Positions 9,201 to 17,086 of a DNA stretch of 64,000 nucleotides are shown here, piece by piece (positions within the stretch are counted from its first letter, which is position 1; each line of letters starts with the position of its first letter). The notes below the pieces were generated by a model, which was not told the origin of the DNA, searched no databases, and was given only the letters and a program-made list of their open reading frames with translations. The stretch comes from Elusimicrobiaceae bacterium (GTDB lineage: Bacteria > Elusimicrobiota > Elusimicrobia > Elusimicrobiales > Elusimicrobiaceae). The position numbers and the translations under genes are program-made. The stretch lies in the NCBI GenBank assembly GCA_017525025.1, contig JAFXUJ010000001.1:62001-126000 (forward strand), written 5' to 3'.

Positions 9201-9566
9201 ATGAAAAAGAAAATTTTAATTATTGAAGATGAGCCCGCTATTATTGAATTATTGCGTTTGGTATTGATGCGAGAGGGGTATGAAGTACATACGTGCCAAA
9301 CGGGGCGGGACGCTATTGCTACTATCAAACGGGTCACCCCGCATTTGATTATTTTAGATGTAATGTTGCCCGGTTTGGACGGAGCCACTCTTGTACGAAT
9401 TATGAGTGAAGATGATTCTCTTTCTTCTTTCCCGATTATTGTTTCTTCCGCATTGACGGAATCGGAAAGAATGTTTGCCAATTATCCGCAGGTAAAAGGG
9501 TTCTGCTCCAAACCGTTTGACTTGAAAAACTTTGTTATTCAAGTTAAACAAGCGATCGGTGATTAA
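9201..9566 (+). CDS. Single-domain response regulator (CheY-like receiver)
   Basis: 121-residue receiver with no output domain. The acidic pocket is D10/E11, the phosphoacceptor is D53 in LIILDVMLPG, and the conserved Lys is K104 in SKPF. Ser83 occupies the switch Thr/Ser position. No histidine kinase is adjacent. It lies divergent from tilS and is followed by its own terminator, so it is probably a single-gene unit. Role could be phosphorelay or pilus/motility control, but the partner is unknown. Confidence 0.85.
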   Translation: MKKKILIIEDEPAIIELLRLVLMREGYEVHTCQTGRDAIATIKRVTPHLIILDVMLPGLDGATLVRIMSEDDSLSSFPIIVSSALTESERMFANYPQVKGFCSKPFDLKNFVIQVKQAIGD

Positions 9567-9586
9567 CCTGTTCGTTAAAACTTTTA

Positions 9587-9615
9587 AGCCCGCCGGACAC
9601 GGCGGGCTTTTTATT
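9587..9615 (+). terminator. Terminator of the response regulator gene
   Basis: A 10-bp perfect stem AAGCCCGCCG/CGGCGGGCTT with a GACA loop is followed by TTTTTA. The left A-rich side is weak, so it mainly serves the plus strand. Confidence 0.85.
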
Positions 9616-9625
9616 GGAAAAGTTT

Positions 9626-10216
9626 TTATTTTGTGCTCGCGAGCCAATAAGCGTAGTACTTCCAAAAATTTTCCAGCAATTCTTCCAAAAAAAGTTCTTT
9701 GTTTGTTTCTTTTTTTAAGAGTTGCTTTACGCTAATCGCCGTTTCTTTTAAAGAAGCCGGCAGAGGATTGTTTACATTCACACCCACGCCCACCAACATC
9801 CATTGGTTTGCATCCGTGCTGGCGGAAGTTTCAATAAGCACTCCGCAAATTTTTTTCCATTTGCGTGTTTTTTCGTCCCAAGCCAACACGTCGTTAGGGA
9901 GTTTTACTTTTGTTTTAATATCAAATACACGCTGCAGCGTTTCCGAGAGGGCTTTTCCTACGGCTACGCTCAAAGAAGCATTACAAGAAGAAGGTTTATG
10001 TGGCCGTAAAATTAACGTAAAATAAACGCCTCCTTCTTCGGAGCTGAACGAGCGGTCGTAACGTCCGCGCCCGGCCGTTTGGTTGCACGCAAGTATCAAC
10101 GTTCCCTCCGGTTCTCCGTTTATGGCGAGTTCTTTAGCTAAGGTTTGGGTGCTGTCTATGGTCTCTAAACCAATAACCCTTTGTACAGCAGATAAAGGCA
10201 GTTGTGTTTTTGTCAT
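9626..10216 (-). CDS. birA: Biotin--[acetyl-CoA-carboxylase] ligase
   Basis: Transfers biotin to BCCP of acetyl-CoA carboxylase. Family motifs are the biotinyl-AMP loop AGRGRYDRSF and KLPNDVL followed by CGVLIE. The protein is 196 residues and starts directly with the catalytic domain, so there is no N-terminal DNA-binding domain: a group I ligase without repressor function. The C-terminal SH3-like domain also seems reduced. It begins 8 bp after the uvrB stop and is probably cotranscribed with it. Confidence 0.88.
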   Translation of the reverse strand: MTKTQLPLSAVQRVIGLETIDSTQTLAKELAINGEPEGTLILACNQTAGRGRYDRSFSSEEGGVYFTLILRPHKPSSCNASLSVAVGKALSETLQRVFDIKTKVKLPNDVLAWDEKTRKWKKICGVLIETSASTDANQWMLVGVGVNVNNPLPASLKETAISVKQLLKKETNKELFLEELLENFWKYYAYWLASTK

Positions 10217-10224
10217 ATAAAATC

Positions 10225-12213
10225 CTATTTTAATTTCATTTGCCGCAATTCAAATAAACGGTCCCGTAATTCGGCGGCCAGTTCAAAGTTAAGCGCATCA
10301 GCGGCCTGGTGCATTTGTTGTTCAATATCTTTTTCCAATGATTTAATATTTTTTACCGTCGGCGTCGGTAAAGAATCGCTCAAAATGCCAAACGCGCTGG
10401 TTTTGGCCTGTTGTTCAAATTCTTTTAGTTCCACTTCCGCCTTTTGGATAGTTTTGGGCGTGATGTGGTGTTCTTTATTGTAAGCTTCTTGTAATTCGCG
10501 CCGGCGGTTCATTTCGTTCAGTGCATATTTAATAGAATCGGTTTTGCGATCCGCATATAAAATCACTTCGCCTCCGGCGTTCCGGGCCGCCCGGCCGGAA
10601 ATTTGGATAAGCGTAGTAGTGTTGCGCAAAAAGCCCTCGTTATCGGCTCCTAAAATAGCTACCAGCCCCACCTGCGGGATGTCTATCCCTTCGCGCAAAA
10701 GATTGATGCCAACGAGCACGTCAAATTTTCCTTGCCGAAATTCTTTTAAAATTTCCACGCGGTCCAAGGCTTCAATGTCCGAGTGTAAATAACGTGTTTT
10801 TAAATTATGCTCTACGAAATAAGAACTTAAATCTTCTGCTGTTTTTTTGGTAAGGGCCAATACAAGCGTACGTTCGTTTTTGGTGATATGCTCTTTAATT
10901 TTACTTACCAAGTGGTCAATTTGCCCGGCGGTGGGATGAATCTCTACTTTAGGATCTACCAGCCCGGTAGGGCGGATGACCTGCTCTACAATGTTATTTC
11001 CGCTGACGGTTAATTCATATGGGCCCGGCGTGGCGGATACGAAAATGGTAGACGGCATTAAACTTTCAAATTCTTCAAATTTAAGCGGGCGGTTATCCAG
11101 GGCCGACGGCAAGCGGAAACCAAAATCTACCAACATTTGTTTACGCGCGCGATCTCCGTTATACATGCCGCGTACTTGCGGCAAAGCTACGTGCGATTCA
11201 TCCACCATTAACAAAAAATCATCATACCGTTTAAAATAATCTATGAGTGTAGAAGGGCGTTCTCCGGGTTGGCGTCCGTCCATATAGCGTGAATAATTTT
11301 CAATGCCGCTGCAAAACCCAGCTTGCGTAAGCATTTCCAAATCATATTCCGTGCGTTGTTTTAAGCGGTAGGCTTCCATTTCTTTGCCCAATTTTAATAG
11401 TTCCGCATGACGGGCTTGTAAGTCCGCGCGGATTTGTTCAATAGCGTTTTGCGTATCTTCATCCGTCGCCACAAAATGTTTAGCAGGATATATCCACGCC
11501 TCTTTTAATTCCGCCAATATATTCCCGGTAATGGGATGAATTTCGTAAATATGTGCGATCGTACGCCCGGAAAGTTCAATGCGAAGTGCATTCTGGCTAT
11601 ACGGCGTCATGACGTCTATATTGGGGCCGCGTGTGCGGAATTGTCCGGCAGTAAATTCCATTTCGTCGCGGTGGTATTGAATTTTAATAAGATGCCCGGA
11701 GAGTTGCGCGCGTGTCATTTCCATTCCCTGTTTGACATAAATACGCATTTCGCGGAAACTATCCGGCGAGCCGATGTTGTAAATACACGAGACCGATGCC
11801 ACCACAATTACATCTTTGCGGGAAGTTAAAGAAGTGGTTGCTTTTAAGCGCAGTTTATCAATTTGATCATTGACAGCGGAATCCTTTTCTATGTAGGTGT
11901 CCGTTTGTGGAATATATGCTTCCGGTTGGTAATAATCGTAATATGAAATGAAATATTCCACAGCATTTTCCGGGAAAAATTGCTTAAATTCAGCATAGAG
12001 TTGGGCGGCTAAAACTTTATTGGGCGATAAAATGAGAGTAGGTTTGTTCAGGCGAGTAATAACATTAGCCATCGTGAATGTTTTGCCCGAGCCCGTTACG
12101 CCCAGCAACGTTTGGCGCGTTTTTCCATCCAATACGCCGCGTGTTAGTGCGTCAATAGCTTTGGGTTGGTCTCCGGCCGGTTTAAACGCAGAAACAAGTT
12201 TAAAATGATCCAT
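10225..12213 (-). CDS. uvrB: UvrABC excision repair subunit B
   Basis: DNA damage verification helicase-like subunit. Walker A GVTGSGKT is at residues 39-46, the beta-hairpin YYDYYQPEAYIP at about 92-103, the helicase motifs DESH and QISGRAARN follow, and a C-terminal UVR domain (about 620-655) binds UvrC. Length 662 residues is normal. The start lacks a Shine-Dalgarno and lies only 11 bp downstream (transcript sense) of the T run of the marC terminator, so its promoter position is unclear. Confidence 0.97.
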   Translation of the reverse strand: MDHFKLVSAFKPAGDQPKAIDALTRGVLDGKTRQTLLGVTGSGKTFTMANVITRLNKPTLILSPNKVLAAQLYAEFKQFFPENAVEYFISYYDYYQPEAYIPQTDTYIEKDSAVNDQIDKLRLKATTSLTSRKDVIVVASVSCIYNIGSPDSFREMRIYVKQGMEMTRAQLSGHLIKIQYHRDEMEFTAGQFRTRGPNIDVMTPYSQNALRIELSGRTIAHIYEIHPITGNILAELKEAWIYPAKHFVATDEDTQNAIEQIRADLQARHAELLKLGKEMEAYRLKQRTEYDLEMLTQAGFCSGIENYSRYMDGRQPGERPSTLIDYFKRYDDFLLMVDESHVALPQVRGMYNGDRARKQMLVDFGFRLPSALDNRPLKFEEFESLMPSTIFVSATPGPYELTVSGNNIVEQVIRPTGLVDPKVEIHPTAGQIDHLVSKIKEHITKNERTLVLALTKKTAEDLSSYFVEHNLKTRYLHSDIEALDRVEILKEFRQGKFDVLVGINLLREGIDIPQVGLVAILGADNEGFLRNTTTLIQISGRAARNAGGEVILYADRKTDSIKYALNEMNRRRELQEAYNKEHHITPKTIQKAEVELKEFEQQAKTSAFGILSDSLPTPTVKNIKSLEKDIEQQMHQAADALNFELAAELRDRLFELRQMKLK

Positions 12214-12223
12214 AGCATTTGAT

Positions 12224-12249
12224 AAAAAAGGCGGCTGTCAAAGCCGCCC
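12224..12249 (-). terminator. Terminator of marC
   Basis: On the minus strand, a 7-bp stem GGCGGCT/AGCCGCC with a 5-nt loop (TTGAC) is followed by TTTTTT. It sits between marC and uvrB. Confidence 0.8.
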
Positions 12250-12262
12250 GGTACAAATAAAA

Positions 12263-12946
12263 TTACTGAGCCATTGCGGAATGAACAAATTCTGCGTTAA
12301 GCACGCCGGGCAACAGTTGCGCCACGCCGTCAATCATAAATTGCATGGCAATTGCACACAAAACCATACCCATAAAGCGCACCACAATTTGCGTGCCGTT
12401 ACGGCCTAGACGGTCAAAAATAAAACGGGAACAAAATAAAACAATTCCGACAATGAACGCACTGAGTAATAAGGTTAAAATCATCATAAAAGAGGTCGCC
12501 CAATCGGTGCTCTTTTCCGCGTACAAGATAACAGTGGTAATTGTGCCCGGCCCCACAAAAATCGGCATGGCAACGGGGACTAAAATGCGGCTCAAACTGT
12601 TTCCCGCTTGAGAGAATGTTCCGCCGGATACGGATTGGGTTTCAATCCCGTTGTTTTCAAACTTGCTTTTACCTTGTAACATGCGAAGCCCGACGAGCAA
12701 AATCATAATAGACCCTGCCAAACGGAAAGCCGGCAAGGTAATACCGAAGACATTTAATATCCGTGTACCGAATAGAAAGAAAACGAGTAATAAAACAAAA
12801 ATAGATAATGCCATGAGCAAAGCCACAGCGCGTTGTACTTTGGGGTTCTCATTTTCCACATATCCCAAAAAAATCGGCATATTGCCAATAGGGTTTAAAA
12901 TAGCAATAACACCGATAAACGTGTTAAATAACACACTCCATTCCAT
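12263..12946 (-). CDS. MarC family integral membrane protein
   Basis: 227-residue protein with about six hydrophobic helices, starting with FNTFIGVIAILNPIGNMPIF, the diagnostic MarC/UPF0056 opening containing the NPIGNMPIF motif. Function of the family is not established; the old link to antibiotic resistance in E. coli was withdrawn. Monocistronic: its own promoter (extended -10 at 13011) and terminator. Confidence 0.88.
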   Translation of the reverse strand: MEWSVLFNTFIGVIAILNPIGNMPIFLGYVENENPKVQRAVALLMALSIFVLLLVFFLFGTRILNVFGITLPAFRLAGSIMILLVGLRMLQGKSKFENNGIETQSVSGGTFSQAGNSLSRILVPVAMPIFVGPGTITTVILYAEKSTDWATSFMMILTLLLSAFIVGIVLFCSRFIFDRLGRNGTQIVVRFMGMVLCAIAMQFMIDGVAQLLPGVLNAEFVHSAMAQ

Positions 12947-13010
12947 AATATTTCGTGAACTCCTTGGTTAATCCGGCCATTTGGGCGCGGATATTTCATT
13001 TCTTACTTAT

Positions 13011-13020
13011 AGTATACCAA
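13011..13020 (-). promoter_or_regulatory. Extended -10 promoter of marC
   Basis: The minus strand reads TTGGTATACT, a TATACT hexamer preceded by TGG. It lies 65 bp upstream of the marC start and back to back with the tRNA-Val promoter. Confidence 0.55.
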
Positions 13021-13062
13021 ATTCGTACGTAGGGGAAATGACTATCCAAGACGGGTAGAAAA

Positions 13063-13072
13063 TTGGTATAAT
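13063..13072 (+). promoter_or_regulatory. Extended -10 promoter of tRNA-Val
   Basis: TTGGTATAAT with the hexamer at 13067-13072, 24 bp before the first tRNA base. The same 10-mer occurs before infC and sppA. Confidence 0.65.
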
Positions 13073-13096
13073 AAATATACAAAACCCGTTGATTTA

Positions 13097-13168
13097 GGGC
13101 AGTTGGCGCAGTGGTAGCGCGTCCGCCTCACACGCGGAAGGTCACAGGTTCGAACCCTGTACTGCCCA
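13097..13168 (+). tRNA. tRNA-Val (anticodon CAC)
   Basis: Full cloverleaf: 7-bp acceptor GGGCAGT/ACTGCCC, D stem GCGC/GCGC, anticodon stem TCCGC/GCGGA with loop CTCACAC (CAC at 13129-13131), T arm ACAGG-TTCGAAC-CCTGT, discriminator A. CCA is not encoded. Confidence 0.95.
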
Positions 13169-13204
13169 AATTTAAAAACCCACCGAGAAGGTGGGTTTTT
13201 ATTT
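13159..13204 (+). repeat. 46-bp direct repeat, copy 1 (tRNA 3' end plus terminator)
   Basis: Runs from the last T-stem bases of tRNA-Val through ACTGCCC and the whole hairpin terminator. Identical to 13372-13417 base for base; the unit period is 213 bp. Confidence 0.9.
13174..13200 (+). terminator. tRNA-Val terminator
   Basis: AAAACCCACC-GAGA-AGGTGGGTTTTT hairpin with T run, directly after the tRNA. Confidence 0.85.
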
Positions 13205-13371
13205 GGCGGTAGCGCACCAACTGCTTGGTGCGCGGCAGGGTTCGAAGCCCGGAGCGATGTTTTTGTTTGAGGGATGAACCGCTTGTGCGGTGAAACCGAA
13301 AGGCAAAAACCGCGAGGGCGGGCCCGGGCGAAATTTCCGTTAGGGAATTTACGCAGGGCGAACCGAGAAAA
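13205..13371 (+). other. Structured, tRNA-like insert between two tRNA-end copies
   Basis: The stretch begins like a decayed tRNA. GGTAGCGC resembles a D arm; a 9-bp perfect hairpin (GCGCACCAA/TTGGTGCGC, 13212-13233) stands where an anticodon arm would be; and GGGTTCGAAGCCC resembles a T arm. Further hairpins follow: an outer GTTTTTG/CAAAAAC pair, an inner ACCGC-TTGT-GCGGT, and AAATTTCC/GGGAATTT. It ends in GTACTGCCC, the copied tRNA acceptor end. No convincing ORF. Either a tRNA pseudogene from tandem duplication or a tRNA-linked repeat or small RNA. Confidence 0.5.
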
Positions 13372-13417
13372 GTACTGCCCAAATTTAAAAACCCACCGAG
13401 AAGGTGGGTTTTTATTT
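13372..13417 (+). repeat. 46-bp direct repeat, copy 2
   Basis: Exact second copy of 13159-13204, including acceptor end ACTGCCCA and the hairpin terminator. Confidence 0.9.
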
Positions 13418-13446
13418 AGTAAAAAAGCAATTGCCGGAAAAGCGGT

Positions 13447-14595
13447 TTAGCGCTCTGTATCAATGAGAAGTTTTGGGGAGGAAACTTCCCCGGAAGAAAC
13501 GTTTATGTCGTAGGAAAAAATAGCGGTAGCGTCCACAAATTGCGGGAAAATAGTTACGCGCAATATGTCATTATCTTCCAATTCAAAAAATTGTTCTAAA
13601 TGTTCCGGATCGGTAAATTCTTCGGCTTGTACGGTTTGTTTTACCTCTCCGTTGCGGATCAATGCTACGGAAAGCAAGGCATCTCCCGGTGGTAATACGC
13701 TTACGGGACGGCCCAATACTTTTATTACAAGGCCTTCGTTTCGTGTATCTTGCCCTAACAGATTGTGTACAAGCGGCAAGATGTTTTCAATCGGTGTAGC
13801 CACGTATAACGGCGGCAAAGACTGAATAGAAAAATCCGAAAGGAGCGGAACGTCCAACTTGGGTGAAAAAACCTTGTACGGAAAAGATCTTACATATAAT
13901 CCGGCTACTTTACCATTTATCATAACGGGAGAACCGCACATCCCTTTGTTTGATCTTCTAAAATTGTTACGAATCATCAAGCGGTATGAACTGGCAAATA
14001 AAATCTCCTCTTGTGGAAACCAGCGCGGTTGACCGAAAGCAAACCCGGCAATGGAGACCAGTTGCGTGGGTTTTGCGCGCTCGGTAGCAATAGGGAGGGG
14101 TTGCACATAATTACGGACGCTTGCCGGAATTTCAAAAACAGCCACATCCGTTCCCATTACATTACTCGTCTCCCACGAAGTAATTTTTTCGGCGCGGTAG
14201 CCTTGCGGAGTTTGAAAATACATATAAGGATCTCTGGATATGTTGTCCATCACGTGCGCGGCGGTTGCCCCGAAAAGTTTTCCTTGTACTTCAATAGCAA
14301 AGGCAGACGCCGTAATATCGGATTGAGGAGATTGTTGGACCTGAAAAACAATCGGCTTTTCGCCGGGAGGCAAGGTTTCGCGGACGGGCACTTCTGCCGC
14401 CCACGCGGGCCGTAACATATTTACGAAACGTTCTTTAAGAAGAAGATTGCTTTGCCTGGATAACGAGGAAACGGCTCCGGGCTTGAATAATCGTTTAGCC
14501 AATGCGTGTTCCACAGCGGATGAAACTTGCGCGTGGGAGAAGCCGGCACAGAAAAATAAAAGCAAAACGGAGTAATTAAAAAGAGACGTTCTCAT
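13447..14595 (-). CDS. Exported chymotrypsin-fold protease homologue with predicted Cys nucleophile
   Basis: 382 residues with a signal peptide ending near SHA-QV (residue 22). A trypsin-like layout is visible: His114 in GATAAHVMDN, Asp150 in GTDVAVFEI, and the nucleophile loop KGMCGSPVMINGKVAGLY, where Cys220 aligns with the Ser of HtrA/trypsin GNSGGP. Ser222 is the only nearby alternative nucleophile. About 60 residues at the C-terminus form an extra beta-rich region with no PDZ signature I recognise. A paralogue lies at 40979-42166 with the same triad. TTGCCG-17-TACAAT sits 7 nt before the ATG, suggesting a leaderless mRNA. Fold call is fairly sure, Cys catalysis is inference. Confidence 0.72.
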   Translation of the reverse strand: MRTSLFNYSVLLLFFCAGFSHAQVSSAVEHALAKRLFKPGAVSSLSRQSNLLLKERFVNMLRPAWAAEVPVRETLPPGEKPIVFQVQQSPQSDITASAFAIEVQGKLFGATAAHVMDNISRDPYMYFQTPQGYRAEKITSWETSNVMGTDVAVFEIPASVRNYVQPLPIATERAKPTQLVSIAGFAFGQPRWFPQEEILFASSYRLMIRNNFRRSNKGMCGSPVMINGKVAGLYVRSFPYKVFSPKLDVPLLSDFSIQSLPPLYVATPIENILPLVHNLLGQDTRNEGLVIKVLGRPVSVLPPGDALLSVALIRNGEVKQTVQAEEFTDPEHLEQFFELEDNDILRVTIFPQFVDATAIFSYDINVSSGEVSSPKLLIDTER

Positions 14596-14602
14596 CTCTT
14601 AT

Positions 14603-14631
14603 ATTGTAGAGCTTGTGGGTTGTGACGGCAA
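14603..14631 (-). promoter_or_regulatory. Promoter of the Cys-type protease gene, leaderless spacing
   Basis: On the minus strand TTGCCG, 17-bp spacer, TACAAT, then 7 nt to the ATG at 14595. No Shine-Dalgarno. Confidence 0.55.
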
Positions 14632-14635
14632 GAGT

Positions 14636-14664
14636 CAAAAGGCCCAGTAACTACTGGGCCCTTT
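14636..14664 (-). terminator. Terminator of glyA
   Basis: The minus strand carries GGCCCAGTA/TACTGGGCC followed by TTTTGA, 13 bp after the glyA stop. Confidence 0.75.
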
Positions 14665-14676
14665 GGGGAAGTGGAA

Positions 14677-15924
14677 TTATTTTAACATCTCATACAAAGG
14701 GAAGTGTTGCAAGAAAATTTTTACTTGCCTCGCAATCTCTGCCAAATAATTTTCATCTCCTCTGTGAGTAAGTGCGTCGTCAATAAATGCGGCGATTTGC
14801 TCCATATCTTTTTCTTTCATGCCGCGGGTGGTAACGGCCGGGGTGCCAAGGCGCAGCCCGCTGGTTACAAACGGTTTTTCCGGATCAAACGGAATTGTAT
14901 TTTTGTTGGCAGTAATGCCGGCTTTATCCAAAGCCGCTTCGGCTACTTTTCCCGTCATGTTTTTAGAGCGCAAATCTACGCACATCACATGCGAGTCCGT
15001 ACCGCCGGCTACAAGTCGGTAACCGCGCGCTTTTAACGCGTCTGCAAGTGCGGCCGCATTTAATTTAACTTGATGTTGATAGACCTTAAATTCCGGCTTT
15101 AATGCTTCGCCCAAACAAACGGCTTTGGCGGCAATAACGTGCATTAAAGGTCCGCCTTGTACGCCGGGGAAAACAGCGGAATCGATGGCTTTTGCTAAAT
15201 TTTCTTTGCACAAGATGAGCCCGCCGCGCGGCCCGCGTAATGTTTTATGCGTGGTAGTAGTTACCACGTCGGCATACGGAACCGGAGAGGGATATTCTCC
15301 GGCGGCAATGAGTCCTGCATAATGTGCTACGTCGCACGCTAAATATGCTCCGCAACTATCGGCAATTTCGCGAAGGCGCTTCCAATCAAACACGCGCGAG
15401 TAATTGGACGCGCCTGCTAAAATGAGTTTCGGTTTGTGCTCTTTGGCAAGTGCGGCCGCTTCGTCATAATCAATTTCTTCGGTATCTTTACGCACGTTCA
15501 TGGCAACCATATTGTAAAGTTTGCCGGAAAAATTCAGCGGGTGCCCATGCGTCAAGTGGCCGCCGTGGGAAAGGTTTAATCCAAGGACGGTGTCCCCGGG
15601 TTTTAATAATGCAAAATAAACCGCCATATTGGCTTGCGCGCCGGAATGAGGCTGTACGTTGGCATGCTCGGCCCCGAATAACTTTTTGGCACGTTCTTGC
15701 GCCAATTTCTCTACGATATCTACAAATTCACATCCGCCGTAATAGCGTTTGGCCGGGTAGCCTTCAGCATATTTATTGGTGAGTACGGAGCCCTGTGCTT
15801 CCATGACGGAAAGTGAAGTAAAATTTTCGGAGGCGATCAGTTCAATGCGTTCGCGTTGGCGGGCCAATTCTTGGGCTATGGCGTTAAAAACTTCGGTATC
15901 TGTTTTTTGTAAATTCGGGTACAT
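14677..15924 (-). CDS. glyA: Serine hydroxymethyltransferase
   Basis: PLP enzyme interconverting serine and glycine and charging tetrahydrofolate with a one-carbon unit. The PLP-lysine motif [13 protein letters not shown] is near residue 225, with the N-terminal SENFTS and [12 protein letters not shown] segments that form the active site. 415 residues, the usual length. AGGA lies before the ATG. Single gene, ending at its own terminator, divergent from the deoxyhypusine-synthase-like gene. Confidence 0.97.
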   Translation of the reverse strand: MYPNLQKTDTEVFNAIAQELARQRERIELIASENFTSLSVMEAQGSVLTNKYAEGYPAKRYYGGCEFVDIVEKLAQERAKKLFGAEHANVQPHSGAQANMAVYFALLKPGDTVLGLNLSHGGHLTHGHPLNFSGKLYNMVAMNVRKDTEEIDYDEAAALAKEHKPKLILAGASNYSRVFDWKRLREIADSCGAYLACDVAHYAGLIAAGEYPSPVPYADVVTTTTHKTLRGPRGGLILCKENLAKAIDSAVFPGVQGGPLMHVIAAKAVCLGEALKPEFKVYQHQVKLNAAALADALKARGYRLVAGGTDSHVMCVDLRSKNMTGKVAEAALDKAGITANKNTIPFDPEKPFVTSGLRLGTPAVTTRGMKEKDMEQIAAFIDDALTHRGDENYLAEIARQVKIFLQHFPLYEMLK

Positions 15925-16015
15925 GGTTTTTCCTCATTTTTTACTATGAAAAAGCTGCGTTATTTACTATAATTTACTAAATAGAAGTTAATTCCAGCAA
16001 GAGGTGTAAAAAGAA

Positions 16016-17086
16016 ATGGCAAAATTGACCAAAAAAGACTTCCTCAAAAACACTATCAAACACATTGATTTGAAAAAATACAATGTGGTCCCCATGGTAG
16101 AAGCTTTTGAGGGCATGGCCTACGCTTCACGCGAAGTGGCCAGAGCGAGCAAAATCTATAACATGATGCTTTCGGATAAAAAATGCTCGGTTATTTTGTG
16201 TATCGCCGGGTCTTTGGTGTCCGCCGGTATGAAAAAAGTAGTAGTGGACATGATCCAAAACAACATGGTAGATGCTATCGTTTCCAACGGAGCTAACATT
16301 GTGGACCAAGACTTTTTTGAAGCCTTGGGTTATAAACACTATGTGGGTACTCCTTATAACCAAGATGATAATTTATTGCGCGATTTGCACATTGACCGCA
16401 TCTACGACACCTACATTGACGAAGACCAACTTAAAAATTGCGACGAAACTATTCACAAAATCTGCAATTATTTAGAGCCCCGCCCCTATTCTTCCCGCGA
16501 ATTTATTTGGGAAATGGGTAAATGGCTTGAAAAAAATAAAAAAGGGAAAGATTCTATTGTTTACAATGCGTATAAACACGGTGTGCCGATATTCGTTCCC
16601 GCGTTTAGTGACTGCTCGGCCGGTTTCGGTTTTGTAGCGCATCAAACGGAACATCCCACCGCTCACGTATCCATTGACAGCGCCAAAGATTTCTTGGAAC
16701 TGACCAAAATCAAAATCAAAGCTCAAGAAACCGGTTTGATGATGTGGTCCGGCGGCGTACCGAAAAACTTTGCACAGGATACAGTAGTAGCTGCTGAAAT
16801 CTTAGGAGCTGATGCCCCGATGCACAAATATGCCGTGCAAATCACGGTCGCTGACGTGCGCGACGGTGCGTTATCCGGCTCTACGCTCAAAGAAGCTTCT
16901 TCTTGGGGTAAAGTTTCCACCGCGCTTGAACAAATGGTATACGGGGAATGCACCACGCTTATCCCGCTTATCATTGGCTATGGTTATCACAAGGGCGCGT
17001 GGAAAAAACGCAAACCGGCCAACTATGTAAAATTCTTACAAGAGGAAGATGCCAAAATCGCGAAAGCGAAAAAAGCTAAAAAATAA
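16016..17086 (+). CDS. Deoxyhypusine synthase family protein
   Basis: 356 residues across the whole deoxyhypusine synthase fold. The NAD-site segments are NGANIVDQDF and FSDCSAGFG, and the catalytic Lys lies in SSWGKVS (K299), equivalent to the Lys that forms the enzyme intermediate with the spermidine butylamine group. Bacteria lack eIF5A, so bacterial members are thought to act in polyamine chemistry, for example as homospermidine synthase; that is family knowledge, not shown here. It heads a long plus operon and overlaps the next gene as TAATG. The Lys-rich C-terminal tail is unremarkable. Confidence 0.85.
   Translation: MAKLTKKDFLKNTIKHIDLKKYNVVPMVEAFEGMAYASREVARASKIYNMMLSDKKCSVILCIAGSLVSAGMKKVVVDMIQNNMVDAIVSNGANIVDQDFFEALGYKHYVGTPYNQDDNLLRDLHIDRIYDTYIDEDQLKNCDETIHKICNYLEPRPYSSREFIWEMGKWLEKNKKGKDSIVYNAYKHGVPIFVPAFSDCSAGFGFVAHQTEHPTAHVSIDSAKDFLELTKIKIKAQETGLMMWSGGVPKNFAQDTVVAAEILGADAPMHKYAVQITVADVRDGALSGSTLKEASSWGKVSTALEQMVYGECTTLIPLIIGYGYHKGAWKKRKPANYVKFLQEEDAKIAKAKKAKK

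Noticed and set aside
13128-13382. 84-codon ORF on the minus strand across the tRNA region
   Set aside because: It is the reverse complement of the tRNA-Val end and its repeat; its GSTGFEPVTFRV ending is a classic tRNA-shadow translation.
13159-13417. CRISPR-like array from the repeated 46-mer
   Set aside because: Only two copies, the repeat is a tRNA end plus terminator, and no cas genes occur.
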